Assembly (NCBI GenBank): GCA_902761645.1
Contig: CACWLF010000007.1
Location: forward strand, 1-54,743
Length of the DNA stretch: 54,743 bases
Direction of reading: 5' to 3'
Source: an uncultured Aeromonadales bacterium
Lineage (GTDB): Bacteria > Pseudomonadota > Gammaproteobacteria > Enterobacterales > Succinivibrionaceae
This document shows, in pieces, positions 19,810-29,496 of this stretch. Numbering within the stretch: position 1 is the stretch's first letter; each line of letters opens with the position of its first letter. A program made the position numbers and the translations under genes. The notes beneath the pieces are model-generated. The model saw only the letters and a list, made by a program, of their open reading frames with translations, ran no database searches and was not told where the DNA came from.

Positions 19810-20946
19810 TTAGGTTCTGTTATACTTTGATGTTCTTGGGAATGCAATTCCGTTTTCATCAAACAAGTAACATGCCTGAGGAGGAATACCTACAACAAGT
19901 GTATCACCGGTATCCACAGGGATTTCAGATGCAGCCTTAACTGTAAAGTCTTCACCGTCAACATCCATGTATACGAATGATTCAGCACCGAGGTGTTCAG
20001 CAACGTTAACAAGACCGTTGATGCGACCTACAGCATCCGGATGATCGGTTGGAACGAGATGCTCTGGTCTGATACCCAATTCAACAACATCACCAACTTT
20101 TGCACGGCGTGCATCAACATTGGCAGTAATGATATCACCGGTATTCAGTTTAACCTTGCAAACCTTTTCCTGAATATCAATCAGAGAACCTTTCAGGAAG
20201 TTCATCTTAGGAGAACCGATAAATCCTGCAACAAACTTGTTCTGAGGATTGTGATATAACTCCAGTGGAGAACCGAACTGTTCAAGGTTGGTTTCAGCAG
20301 AATCCTGCAGAGGGCTTAAAACACAGATCTTGTCAGCCAGAGTCATAGCTTCAACCTGGTCGTGTGTTACGTAAATAATTGTTGCATTCAATTCCTGATG
20401 TAATTTTGCAATTTCGATACGCATCTTAACACGCAAAGCGGCATCAAGGTTTGATAACGGTTCGTCGAACAGGAATACGGAAGGCTGCTGAACGATACAA
20501 CGACCGATTGCCACACGCTGTCTCTGACCACCGGACAATGCCTTTGGTTTACGTTGCAGGAACTGCATCAGACCAAGCATTTCTGCAGCTTTGTTAACAC
20601 GCTTGCGGATTGATTCCTTATCCATTTTCTTTAATTTCAAACCGAATGCCATGTTATCAAACACATTCATGTGCGGATACAGAGCGTATGACTGGAACAC
20701 CATACCGATGTTACGATCTACAGGAGGAACGTCATTCATGTACTGACCGCCAATCAGAAGTTCACCTGAAGTGATATCCTCAAGACCTGCAATCATTCTC
20801 AACAGAGTTGACTTACCACATCCTGATGGTCCTACGAATACGATAAATTCACCATCAGCAATTTCCATATTGATATTTCTAAGTGTATCTTTTAAAACAC
20901 CTAAACGATAATTCTTTAATACATTCTTTAATACTACGTCAGCCAT
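19810..20946 (-). CDS. malK: Maltose/maltodextrin ABC transporter ATPase MalK
   Basis: ATPase subunit of the maltose importer. The protein is 378 residues. Walker A GPSGCGKST is at about 39-47, signature LSGGQRQ at 137-143, Walker B FLFDE at 158-162 and the switch histidine in VTHD at 195. The C-terminal half is the regulatory OB-fold domain (IRPEHL near 295) where MalK classically binds MalT and EIIA-Glc. It closes the malEFGK unit. In E. coli malK is divergent from malEFG, so having all four genes in one run is a different arrangement. crr in this window encodes its classical inhibitor. Confidence 0.93.
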   Translation of the reverse strand: MADVVLKNVLKNYRLGVLKDTLRNINMEIADGEFIVFVGPSGCGKSTLLRMIAGLEDITSGELLIGGQYMNDVPPVDRNIGMVFQSYALYPHMNVFDNMAFGLKLKKMDKESIRKRVNKAAEMLGLMQFLQRKPKALSGGQRQRVAIGRCIVQQPSVFLFDEPLSNLDAALRVKMRIEIAKLHQELNATIIYVTHDQVEAMTLADKICVLSPLQDSAETNLEQFGSPLELYHNPQNKFVAGFIGSPKMNFLKGSLIDIQEKVCKVKLNTGDIITANVDARRAKVGDVVELGIRPEHLVPTDHPDAVGRINGLVNVAEHLGAESFVYMDVDGEDFTVKAASEIPVDTGDTLVVGIPPQACYLFDENGIAFPRTSKYNRT

Positions 20947-21009
20947 TTTTAGCCTCTTAAATTATAAAATCTTATCATAGGGAACAACATGTGCTGTTCC
21001 CACAAAAAA

Positions 21010-21918
21010 TTAACCCTTTACACCACCAGCAGTCAAACCGCCAATCAGATACTTCTGCGCCCACAAGAACACAACAGTGATTGGGAAACCGGACATAACA
21101 GCGGCAGCCGCGAAATCACCCCACAAATAGTTTTGAGGGTATAAGTACATCTGAGAACCTACTGCCAAGGTCTTGCCGGTATCAGGAACCGAGGTCAGGA
21201 GCAATGATGCAACAGGAACTTCTGTAATTGTACCGATAAATGAAAGAATAAACACTACCGCGAGAATAGGTACTGATAACGGTAACAGTACTAGACGGAA
21301 TGCCTGCCATGGTGTAGCACCATCAATTGCGGCAGCTTCTTCCAATGAAGGGTCAATTGTTTCGAAATAACCTTTAATGGTCCAAATGTGCAGCGCAATA
21401 CCGCCCATATACGACAATATCAAACCACCGTGGGTATTCAGACCGAATGCCGGGAGATACTCACCGAGTTTATCGAACAATGCGTAAATAGCAACTAACG
21501 CAAGCACTGACGGGAACATCTGAACAATCAGCATTACATTCAGAATTGTCTCTTTACCATGGAATCTCAAACGTGCAAATGCATAAGCAGATGTAGTGGA
21601 TAAAACCAGAATAAAGAATGAAGTCAATACAGAAATATATACTGAGTTCCATAACCACATTTTAACCGGGAACGGCGGCTTAACCATCTTGCCGTTGATT
21701 TCCACAGGTGTATCTGGGTTGGCGAGAGCCAGTTTCCAGTGTTCCAGAGAGAACTCGTCTCCGGTAGGAATGATACTACCAACAGAGAAGTTACCGGTTC
21801 TGAAAGAAATTGCAGTAACCATGATTAACGGGAACATAATAACGCAGATAAACGCAATCATTAGAACATGAGCAACTGCAATTCTATATTTAATACTTTT
21901 TGGTTGAACAATAGCCAT
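21010..21918 (-). CDS. malG: Maltose ABC transporter permease MalG
   Basis: Inner-membrane permease subunit, 302 residues with six TM segments. The cytoplasmic EAA loop that docks into MalK is visible as [26 protein letters not shown] near residues 187-212. The C-terminus ends [10 protein letters not shown], as in E. coli MalG, whose tail reaches the MalK interface. It lies 15 bp after malF and 63 bp before malK. Confidence 0.95.
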   Translation of the reverse strand: MAIVQPKSIKYRIAVAHVLMIAFICVIMFPLIMVTAISFRTGNFSVGSIIPTGDEFSLEHWKLALANPDTPVEINGKMVKPPFPVKMWLWNSVYISVLTSFFILVLSTTSAYAFARLRFHGKETILNVMLIVQMFPSVLALVAIYALFDKLGEYLPAFGLNTHGGLILSYMGGIALHIWTIKGYFETIDPSLEEAAAIDGATPWQAFRLVLLPLSVPILAVVFILSFIGTITEVPVASLLLTSVPDTGKTLAVGSQMYLYPQNYLWGDFAAAAVMSGFPITVVFLWAQKYLIGGLTAGGVKG

Positions 21919-21933
21919 TTATAAATTCTCCTC

Positions 21934-23718
21934 TTAAGCAATTGGTTTTTCTTCAGCCAACTTACGTGTAAACCACAACTGCAGTACAGCGATTGCACCT
22001 ACTAAGATAAAGATCAGAGTAGCAATTGCAGCAGCTAAACCGTAATTCTGACCACCATTGCCTTGGAACGCTATACGGTAGGTATAACTTACGAGCAAAT
22101 CTGTTTCACCAGCCTGTGGATTTGCATCCAGAATATCTGGAGAACCGTTGGTTAACAACATAATCAAAACGAAGTTATTGAAGTTAAACGCGAACGAAGC
22201 AATCAACAGCGGAGTTAAAGGTTTAATCAATAACGGTAATGTAATGCTGAAGAAGTTATCAATGAATGATGAACCATCCATAGCTGATGCTTCGTACAAA
22301 TCTTCAGGAATTGATTTCAGAAGACCCATACATAAGATCATCATGTAAGGATAACCTAACCATGCATTAACGATTAAGATCATGGATTTAGCCATAATCG
22401 GACTACTGAACCAAGGGATTTCAAAATCCTTAACAGTGTCTGCGGACATGAAAATACCGAGGAATGACTTGATGATCGCATTGATTTCACCGAATGATTC
22501 GTTGAACAAACCTCTGAACACCAAGATGGAAATAAATGCAGGAACCGCATATGGAAGAATGAGGAATACACGGTAGATTGATCTGCCTTTCAGGAATTCC
22601 CATTGAACCAGACATGCCAGCACCATACCGATGGCAAGTGTAATGAATACAGTCAGAGCAGCAAATACAACCGTCCATACGAAAATTTTGAAGAACGGAC
22701 CTCTTACGCCTTCATCTTCGAAAATTGTAGAAAAGTTATGGAAACCAACTGCAATCTTGAAGCCTGGAACATAGTTGTCGCCTACTGCATGACCTTTATC
22801 ATTCAGATAACGATAGAAACCAACGTTTTCATCAGGAGCAAAGTATTTACCTGTTTCATTATCCTTCAACAGATTCTTATGTGTATAGTAAATACCGCCA
22901 GGGAGCTGTGCACCGTATAAAACCTGGTCATATTTATTAATAACAGCTTCAAACTTCTTCATCTGAGTCTTGCGCAGTCTTACGCTTGTTTCAGGAAGAA
23001 TCAAATCAACCTTGTCGAGGGCTGGTTTGTAAACAGTATTGATTTCTGCAGGTTTAACGGAATCGTTTAAAGAAGCCATACAGTCTTCAAACGCAATATC
23101 GTTTCCTTCAGGATCTTTACAGTCATTGTTATCAGGACCGTGGTACGGAGAAAGATTAACTGTCTGAACCGGAGATTCACTTGACTTTGCAAGTTCAGCT
23201 TTTGTCTTGATCTTAAAATACTCAGAGATGAAGAGCTTCTTGCTATCATCATCTTTCTGTAAAACAATCTGACCTTGTCTGTTAACCGAAGACTGCGGAT
23301 TCTTTACCAGCAGTTTGAACAGATAAGTTCCGCCACCTTCCTGATCTGCAGGAATTCTATATACCTTATCCAGGTGGAATTTCATTGCTCTGTCAACTGT
23401 CAGAGTATGATCACCGGAATAGTTGGTAAATGCAATTGAAATGGTATAAATCATCGGGAAGATAATGAACGTTACCATACCTGCGATAGCAGGGAACGCA
23501 TATCTGTGTGCATAGGTTTTCTTGTTCAAGAAAATAATAACACCTGATGTAACCACTACAAGAACTAAGAGAGGGAATGCAACATCACCCTTCAAATACA
23601 TAGAGACTACCATGTAGCCTGAATATGCAACAATAATAACTACTATAAGCCATTTCAGCCACGCCAAAGGAGACATGACCTCAGACCCTAAGTTCGCTTT
23701 TCCGTTTGCCATATACAA
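21934..23718 (-). CDS. malF: Maltose ABC transporter permease MalF with an enlarged periplasmic loop
   Basis: Inner-membrane permease subunit that forms the translocation path with MalG. The protein is 594 residues, about 80 longer than E. coli MalF (514). TM segments lie near 19-40, 47-64 and 73-98, then a large periplasmic P2 domain (about 100-340) and five more TMs. The EAA loop PEDLYEASAMDGSSF is near 471-485. P2 is about 240 residues against about 180 in E. coli; the extra part around 175-235 is polar and holds two cysteines (C200 and C213) that could form a disulfide. P2 contacts MalE in E. coli. Confidence 0.93.
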   Translation of the reverse strand: MYMANGKANLGSEVMSPLAWLKWLIVVIIVAYSGYMVVSMYLKGDVAFPLLVLVVVTSGVIIFLNKKTYAHRYAFPAIAGMVTFIIFPMIYTISIAFTNYSGDHTLTVDRAMKFHLDKVYRIPADQEGGGTYLFKLLVKNPQSSVNRQGQIVLQKDDDSKKLFISEYFKIKTKAELAKSSESPVQTVNLSPYHGPDNNDCKDPEGNDIAFEDCMASLNDSVKPAEINTVYKPALDKVDLILPETSVRLRKTQMKKFEAVINKYDQVLYGAQLPGGIYYTHKNLLKDNETGKYFAPDENVGFYRYLNDKGHAVGDNYVPGFKIAVGFHNFSTIFEDEGVRGPFFKIFVWTVVFAALTVFITLAIGMVLACLVQWEFLKGRSIYRVFLILPYAVPAFISILVFRGLFNESFGEINAIIKSFLGIFMSADTVKDFEIPWFSSPIMAKSMILIVNAWLGYPYMMILCMGLLKSIPEDLYEASAMDGSSFIDNFFSITLPLLIKPLTPLLIASFAFNFNNFVLIMLLTNGSPDILDANPQAGETDLLVSYTYRIAFQGNGGQNYGLAAAIATLIFILVGAIAVLQLWFTRKLAEEKPIA

Positions 23719-23746
23719 ACACCTATTTAACTTGCCAAAAAGAACA

Positions 23747-23781
23747 CAAAAAAAACTCCCTCAACCAACAGCGGGAGGGAG
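23747..23781 (-). terminator. Hairpin with T run between malE and malF, possible partial terminator
   Basis: A 7-bp GC-rich stem (23756-23762 with 23775-23781) is followed on the minus strand by eight T residues. It sits 15 bp after the malE stop and 37 bp before the malF start. It probably ends a fraction of transcripts or protects malE mRNA, giving more MalE than permease, as the intergenic hairpins do in E. coli malE-malF. Confidence 0.7.
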
Positions 23782-23795
23782 CCGAAAAAATAATA

Positions 23796-24977
23796 CTATT
23801 GACTAATACGTTGAGCAGCTGTGTCTAATGCATCTTTAACTGTCTGACGACCAACAGTTGCATTCTTAAGAGCTTGACCAAATGCAGACCAGAATCTGTT
23901 CATTTCAGCTACGTTAGGCATTGGTTCGCCGTTTACAGCGTTAGCCATGGTTGCCTTGATACGTGGATCTGATTCAAGTTTCTTCTGGAATGATTTCAAT
24001 GCGGCAGCACCGATCTTCTTATCATTGTTAACAACTTCCAAACCCTTATCGGTTAATAAGTAGTTCTGAATGAATTCGATAGCCAAATCCTTGTTAGGAG
24101 ACTGAGCATTGATTGCCAGACCCTGAACACCTACGAATGCCTTAGCTGGCTTGCCTGCTAACTTAGGTAATGGATTAACGGTGTATTCAACTTTTCCGTC
24201 ATAGTTAGCCCATGACCATGGTCCGTTGATGATACATGCAACATCGCCCTTGCTGAAGTTTGAATCCATAACACCGTAGTCAACACCCTTGTCCATAACT
24301 TTGTTCTTAACCATATCTGTTAAGAATTGAACACCCTGTAAAGCACCGGCATTGTTAACACCTGGGTCTTTAACATCGTACTGACCTGGAGCGGTCTTCT
24401 TGAACACGTAACCGCCGTTAGCAGCGATTAATGGATATGAGAAGTATGGATTGGTGTAATCCCACATAACAGCACGTTTGCCTTTCTTCTGTAAATCTGC
24501 ATCTAATTTAGCAAAATCTTCGAAGTTTTCTGGAGCTTTTGGAGCTAATTTCTTGTTACAAATCAAGCCGATAGCTTCTACAGACATTGGGTAACCATAG
24601 ATCTTGCCATCAATTGTCAATGCATCCCAAGCGAATTTCTGGAATTTATCCTGAACAGCCTTATCTGGGTTTAATTCAGATAATAAACCTGCTTTAGCCC
24701 ATTCACCGAAACGGTCGTGAGCCCACATGAAAATATCTGGACCATTACCGGTAGAAGCTGCTTGCTGGAACTTGTTTTCTACTCCATCAGGATGTGCTAC
24801 TTCAACAGGAACACCTTGTTCTTCGGTAAATTTCTTACCTACTGCAGCGATACCATCATATGATTTATCACCGTTTACCCAAATAACAAGTTTACCTTCT
24901 TCGATAGAAGCACTTGCCATTGAAGACAAACCTAATGTTGCAGCTGCAACTAAAGTAGCAATAATTTTCTTATTCAT
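23796..24977 (-). CDS. malE: Periplasmic maltose/maltodextrin-binding protein
   Basis: Binds maltose and maltodextrins in the periplasm and delivers them to MalFGK. The protein is 393 residues. A Sec signal peptide at about 1-23 has a KK N-region and ends ASA before [13 protein letters not shown], which matches the mature start of E. coli MalE. Recognisable segments include [29 protein letters not shown] and CIINGPWSW. An AAAGGA ribosome-binding site precedes the ATG. It is the first gene of the operon and is followed by a partial terminator. No malT, lamB, malQ or malP is in the window. Confidence 0.96.
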   Translation of the reverse strand: MNKKIIATLVAAATLGLSSMASASIEEGKLVIWVNGDKSYDGIAAVGKKFTEEQGVPVEVAHPDGVENKFQQAASTGNGPDIFMWAHDRFGEWAKAGLLSELNPDKAVQDKFQKFAWDALTIDGKIYGYPMSVEAIGLICNKKLAPKAPENFEDFAKLDADLQKKGKRAVMWDYTNPYFSYPLIAANGGYVFKKTAPGQYDVKDPGVNNAGALQGVQFLTDMVKNKVMDKGVDYGVMDSNFSKGDVACIINGPWSWANYDGKVEYTVNPLPKLAGKPAKAFVGVQGLAINAQSPNKDLAIEFIQNYLLTDKGLEVVNNDKKIGAAALKSFQKKLESDPRIKATMANAVNGEPMPNVAEMNRFWSAFGQALKNATVGRQTVKDALDTAAQRISQ

Positions 24978-25458
24978 TAGCTATTTCCTTTATAAAAATA
25001 TAACCAAAATAATTTTTGATGATTTTATTAACCAACAGAGTGCATATTAATGTTTTTTTCAATTCAATCCTATGATGTATATCTCAAAAAATGAATTTTT
25101 TTACAAAAAAAACTGCACTTTGCATAGTATTTATCCAATTTATGTGATTATCAAATAATCAAACATATTGTGTCAAACCGATACAATGATAACAATTTAT
25201 TGTGTTTTGCAAAAACTTTTCCTAATTATTTAAACCGATATTTTGAACCACGTTGCAAATGTGGCTTAAACACGTTCGTATTGACTAATATTTAGGCGGA
25301 ATACACACGTTTACTCCCGGGCTGCCGGATCTCTGTCTTAACAGTGTTCATCATTAATTAAAGTAGCAATTTACCATGAATTGATAAACAAAATTTGATA
25401 GAATTAGCAAAATAAAAAGTATCAGAATTTATAACCCGTTATAAACATTATAAAAGAT
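24978..25458. promoter_or_regulatory. Divergent control region between malE and lapC
   Basis: About 480 bp of AT-rich DNA between divergent genes. It contains three dyad elements at 25145-25203 (listed separately) and three copies of CACGTT at 25249, 25271 and 25306. I saw no convincing MalT boxes and no full CRP site. A TTGACT hexamer on plus at about 25280 lacks a good -10 partner. Promoters for both genes must lie here but cannot be placed with confidence. Confidence 0.5.
25145..25203. promoter_or_regulatory. Three adjacent dyad-symmetric operator-like sites
   Basis: Site 1 is TGATTA-5-TAATCA (25145-25161, perfect). Site 2 is TTGTGTC-5-GATACAA (25168-25186, one mismatch, the size and TTGT/ACAA ends seen in some LacI-family operators). 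Site 3 is ACAAT-2-ATTGT (25192-25203, perfect). They sit 168-226 bp upstream of malE and about 255-315 bp upstream of lapC. A repressor or activator of the mal genes is the likely binder, but it is not identified. Confidence 0.45.
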
Positions 25459-27327
25459 ATGAAGTCACTGCAAAGCTATAAAAAATTTATTCCATATTCA
25501 GACAGAGTGTTTTCATCCGTTGAGTGGTGTCACTGGTTTCTTCTGTTTAATGTCTTTATATCCATACTTATTTCAATCAGATACAACCTGAATATAAATT
25601 ATAATTTTTCCCAGTTCGGCTACATATATCAGATCCTGAATCTGTTCGGCCACCTGTGGTTCATTAATTTTGTATTTTTCCTCTTTGTCATGTTCCCTTC
25701 GGCATTCATAATAACGAACAGCAAAACATACAAGGTATTCTGCGTGATCCTTGAAATACTGGTGCAGACGTCACTGCTCATCGATACCCAGATATTCCAT
25801 TATTTCAAATTTCACATCAACCCTACTCTCCTGCAGATTTTCAGTGAAAATTCGAACTACCAGTCGGGAATGAACTTCAATTTCCTCTATGTAACTGTTC
25901 CGAGCCTCATCGTAATCGAAATAGTTCTGGCGAAATATGCAAAGCACAAGGCGAACAAGCACAGAAACAACTGGATATCAGTTACATGTCTGGTAACATT
26001 CATCGGTTCGTTTGCACTTACACATCTTATCCACATATGGGCCGACTACACCGACTATCAGCCTATACTGGTACAGGATTCAACACTGCCGCTTTCCTAC
26101 CCTATGACGGCAAAATCCTTTATTGCAAAAAACGACTGGATAGTTCTGCCCGCCGCTGATAACGAAACAACCGCAAGAGAAATGAAATACCCTCTTTCCA
26201 GGATTACTGTCAATCCGCATAATGTCAGAAAATACAACTATCTCATTATCAGTGTCAAAGGCTGGAATTATGAATCACTGAATTCAAAGCTTATGCCGTT
26301 CACCGACCGTTTCTCAAAAAAGACCCAGTTCTTTACCAGACATTATGCCGCAAATTCATCCTCCGAAAATGCAATGTTTTCGTTTTTCTACGGTCTTAGT
26401 CCCCAGTATTTCAACACCGCATCGGCAAACAATATTTCACCGGTGCTGATTGAAGAACTGCAGCACGAGGAATATCATGTACGAACTTTCATCAGCAATG
26501 AAACAAATGACAAAACAATTCTGGACACCAGTACTTTCAGTACCATAAGAGAACGTATTCCTGAAACGCTTAACAACGATCTGAAAACAGCAAATGCGGT
26601 TGTTTCATTCCTCGAGAAATTAAACAGCATCAATTCTGCAAATCAGGCTCCGCAGTTTATCTATGTTTCTCTGGCCGATCCGTCAATACTTAAAAACGAA
26701 TCAGGAATAGTAAGATTCAGCCCAACCATTTCCAATGACGAGGGCAAGCTGCTTACCCGCAAAATCAATACAAAGAAGATCGAGGAACTCCGGAACGCGT
26801 ACGCGAATTCCATCTACAGCACTGATCTGATGATTGAAAAAATTATCACTGCTCTTGAAAAAACATCCCTTAAAAACAATACGATTGTGATCCTTGCAGG
26901 AGAATTCGGATTCGAGCTGGGATACAACGATGCCTGGGATTTCGGTTACAGCGGAGATTACACCTACAACAAGCTTCATGTGCCGTTCATGATTTATGAT
27001 CAGACTGAAACAGCAAGAAAGTACGACAAGCTGACAAGCCATACGGATCTTGCTCCTACTCTGCTGGAAAAATATCTTGGAGTAACAACACCTTACAGTG
27101 AATATTCGACCGGTAACAATCTTTTTGAAAAGGATAATCCGGCTGAATTCATAATCAGCGGCGACAGCAGTATCGTCTATATTGTCGAAAACGATCAGAT
27201 AACCAAAATCAATAACCGCGGCAATCTGTTTGTAACAGACAGCACAGACCACAAGAAGACGGTCAACATTAAAATGCCGACACTGCTGAAAGCAATGCGG
27301 CAGCTGAACAAATTCAACAACAATTAG
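25459..27327 (+). CDS. lapC: LapC/YejM (PbgA)-family inner-membrane sulfatase-like protein
   Basis: In E. coli this protein (YejM/PbgA/LapC) senses lipopolysaccharide at the inner membrane and restrains LapB-FtsH degradation of LpxC, matching LPS synthesis to need. Here it has 622 residues (E. coli 586). An N-terminal DUF3413 region has about five TM helices (residues 25-200), a linker, then a periplasmic alkaline-phosphatase/sulfatase fold (about 250-600) with YNYLIISVKGWNYESL, HYAANSSSENAMFSFFYG and HVPFMIYD. The ribosome-binding site is weak. cnoX follows after 23 bp, probably in the same transcript. The symbol rests on family resemblance, not on proven function. Confidence 0.82.
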   Translation: MKSLQSYKKFIPYSDRVFSSVEWCHWFLLFNVFISILISIRYNLNINYNFSQFGYIYQILNLFGHLWFINFVFFLFVMFPSAFIITNSKTYKVFCVILEILVQTSLLIDTQIFHYFKFHINPTLLQIFSENSNYQSGMNFNFLYVTVPSLIVIEIVLAKYAKHKANKHRNNWISVTCLVTFIGSFALTHLIHIWADYTDYQPILVQDSTLPLSYPMTAKSFIAKNDWIVLPAADNETTAREMKYPLSRITVNPHNVRKYNYLIISVKGWNYESLNSKLMPFTDRFSKKTQFFTRHYAANSSSENAMFSFFYGLSPQYFNTASANNISPVLIEELQHEEYHVRTFISNETNDKTILDTSTFSTIRERIPETLNNDLKTANAVVSFLEKLNSINSANQAPQFIYVSLADPSILKNESGIVRFSPTISNDEGKLLTRKINTKKIEELRNAYANSIYSTDLMIEKIITALEKTSLKNNTIVILAGEFGFELGYNDAWDFGYSGDYTYNKLHVPFMIYDQTETARKYDKLTSHTDLAPTLLEKYLGVTTPYSEYSTGNNLFEKDNPAEFIISGDSSIVYIVENDQITKINNRGNLFVTDSTDHKKTVNIKMPTLLKAMRQLNKFNNN

Positions 27328-27350
27328 AATTACCAAATAAGGACGTAATC

Positions 27351-28193
27351 ATGCTTGTAGAAATTAATGAACAGAATATTAAGACGGAGATTATTGAAAA
27401 ATCTCAGACAGGTAGCGTTATCGTTTATATTTTTCATTCACAGGCTGCAGATCAGGTTGAACTGAAAAACAAAATCAATGCATACATCGGCAGTGCGGAT
27501 CTCAGTTTTGCCTGCGTTGATATTGCCAATGACGCACTTCAGGCCGTGGCATACCAGTTCCAGCTGAATGCACTGCCTGCTCTGGCAGTAGTGAAGGAAT
27601 CCCGTGTTGTCGGAATTCTGCAGGGGGATGAGATTGTTCCTAATTATGAAAATCTGTTAAATGACTACATACCTCAGGAAGATCAGCTGCTGGCCGATGA
27701 AGCTGCCAAGCTGCTCCAGGAGCAGAAGACAGACGAGGCCCTGTCAAAAATCAACAAGGCTCTTCAACTTAAAAATCAGACCAGATATCGTCTGATTAAA
27801 GCCGATATTTTCATAAAACAGAATAAACTCGATGATGCCGAGGCTATTATCAATGCCTGCAGCATGGAAGATCAGCTCAATGAAAAGGATTACTACAGCA
27901 ACCTTAAATCAGCTCTGGAACTTGCTAAAAAAGCAATGGATAATTCACCGGTTGAAGAGCTTAAGAAAAAACTGGCAGAGGATCCTGACAATCTGGATTT
28001 GAAAATCGAAATTGCAGTTCAGTATAATCAGCTTAACAACAAGGTGGAGGCTCTTAACTATCTTTTTGAAGTCCTCAAAAAGGATATCAATTATAAAGAT
28101 GCCAAACAGACCTTCCTGGATATTATTGCAACCATGGGCGCTTCAGCAGAGGCTTCAAGCTTCAGAAGAAAACTGTACTCTCTTATGTACTAG
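27351..28193 (+). CDS. cnoX: CnoX/YbbN-type thioredoxin-TPR chaperone
   Basis: Holdase that protects proteins under oxidative (HOCl) stress and works with GroEL in E. coli. The protein is 280 residues. A thioredoxin fold spans about 1-105, followed by TPR helices to the end; the C-terminal motif FRRKLYSLMY matches the family. The usual CxxC site is absent: the corresponding stretch is IFHSQAADQ, without cysteine. A single cysteine remains in SFACVDIAND, aligned with the E. coli cysteine that forms mixed disulfides. The AAGGA site and ATG are clear. Confidence 0.88.
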   Translation: MLVEINEQNIKTEIIEKSQTGSVIVYIFHSQAADQVELKNKINAYIGSADLSFACVDIANDALQAVAYQFQLNALPALAVVKESRVVGILQGDEIVPNYENLLNDYIPQEDQLLADEAAKLLQEQKTDEALSKINKALQLKNQTRYRLIKADIFIKQNKLDDAEAIINACSMEDQLNEKDYYSNLKSALELAKKAMDNSPVEELKKKLAEDPDNLDLKIEIAVQYNQLNNKVEALNYLFEVLKKDINYKDAKQTFLDIIATMGASAEASSFRRKLYSLMY

Positions 28194-28272
28194 TACAGGT
28201 TTGTCACAGCCGGATTCATCAGGAAGAAAAAAACTGCAGCCGGTCTGAACAGGATAATTCAGAAACATTCAA

Positions 28273-28303
28273 AAACGGTCATTGTTTTAAACAATGACCG
28301 TTT
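28273..28303. terminator. Terminator after cnoX (near-perfect palindrome)
   Basis: A 12-bp or longer stem, AAACGGTCATTG with CAATGACCGTTT, has its loop centred at 28288 and short T or A stretches on both sides. It lies between the convergent cnoX and perM genes and may act in both directions. Confidence 0.75.
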
Positions 28304-28350
28304 CTGTTTGAACATAAGAATAAGAAACGGAATATTACCGTTTCGGGAAA

Positions 28351-29496
28351 CTACTGCTCCTTTGTGCTGTTTGGCAGTTTATTCTGAGCATCTGTGTGCT
28401 CAAGCTTATCCTGTTCATCAAGCGGACTGTCATCCTCCTTGTATTCACCGCGTGGCCAGAGAGTAATGATTGTTTTGATCAGTGTGGCCAGTGGAATTGC
28501 AAAGAACACGCCCCAGAATCCCCAGAGAGATCCGAATACCAGAACCGATGACAAAATCACAAACGGATGAAGTTTCATCTTTTCAGAGAACAGTTTCGGT
28601 ACTAGCACGTTACCGTCAAGGATCTGAATTACCACATATACCAGGATCAGCCACCAGAAAGTCGAACACATGCCGAACTGGTACAGTGCGACACCTGCCA
28701 CAGGAATGGTAACAATCGCGGCACCGATGTACGGAATCACCACGGAAAGACCCACGGAAATACCTAGCAGAATCGAGTAATTCAGGTCAAAAAACTTGAA
28801 AGCAAGGAAGTTAACAACTGCAATTATGCAGATGTGAACAAATTTTCCACTGATATAGTTCATCAGCTGCTGGTTCATTTTAACCCATACCTTGGTAGCA
28901 AGACTCAGATTAGGAGGAAACACGCATTTCAGACTTTCCAGCAGATCGTTTTTATCCTTCAGCATGAAGAATGAAAGCAGAGGAACAATAATCAGATAGG
29001 TTATAAAAGATGTCAGATTAACCAGATATGACGGAAGTTTCTCCTGGATAATTGATGAACTGTATTCGGCAAGCTTGTCCTTGGCGACATCCGACAGCAG
29101 AGAGAAATCCACATACTCGGCCACCGCCGGATACTCTTTTGTTTTGCTGAGAACATAATTTTCTACGGTATTAAGCATATCCGGTATTTTTCTGAACAGA
29201 TTTGTAACCTGCTCAACCAGAACAGGAAGCAGCATAATCATACCGATAATCAGCAGTGAAAAGAATACAAACATGAATAATGATGTTGAAACACCCCGGC
29301 TCAGCCATTTTCTTCTTTCAAGAATGCCTATCGGCCATTCCAGAATATAGGAAACACCGAGAGCTATCAGAATCGGAGTCAGAACATCTGTAAAGAAATA
29401 AATTATTAAACAAATAAAGGTCAATAAAATAAAGAGTGTTGCCGCATTCGGGTCGCTCAGCAGATTTTTATACCAATCCTTTAATACCTTAACCAT
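28351..29496 (-). CDS. perM: AI-2E family transporter (PerM-like)
   Basis: Polytopic inner-membrane protein of the AI-2E transporter family. E. coli PerM (YfgO) lies beside bepA as here, and its substrate is not settled. From the ATG at 29496 (AAGGAAG site) it has about 381 residues. Roughly eight TM helices can be drawn, with the family segments VIPYIGAAIVTIPV and DGNVLVPKLFSEKMKLHPFVILSSVLVFGSLWGFWGVFFAIPLA. A polar, charged tail of about 35 residues follows the last TM. The divergent bepA neighbour suggests an envelope-related context. Confidence 0.88.
   Translation of the reverse strand: MVKVLKDWYKNLLSDPNAATLFILLTFICLIIYFFTDVLTPILIALGVSYILEWPIGILERRKWLSRGVSTSLFMFVFFSLLIIGMIMLLPVLVEQVTNLFRKIPDMLNTVENYVLSKTKEYPAVAEYVDFSLLSDVAKDKLAEYSSSIIQEKLPSYLVNLTSFITYLIIVPLLSFFMLKDKNDLLESLKCVFPPNLSLATKVWVKMNQQLMNYISGKFVHICIIAVVNFLAFKFFDLNYSILLGISVGLSVVIPYIGAAIVTIPVAGVALYQFGMCSTFWWLILVYVVIQILDGNVLVPKLFSEKMKLHPFVILSSVLVFGSLWGFWGVFFAIPLATLIKTIITLWPRGEYKEDDSPLDEQDKLEHTDAQNKLPNSTKEQ

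Noticed and set aside
24978..25458. MalT boxes or a CRP site controlling malE
   Set aside because: No GGGGATGAGG-like repeats in the expected arrangement; the best TGTGA half-sites lack a properly spaced partner.
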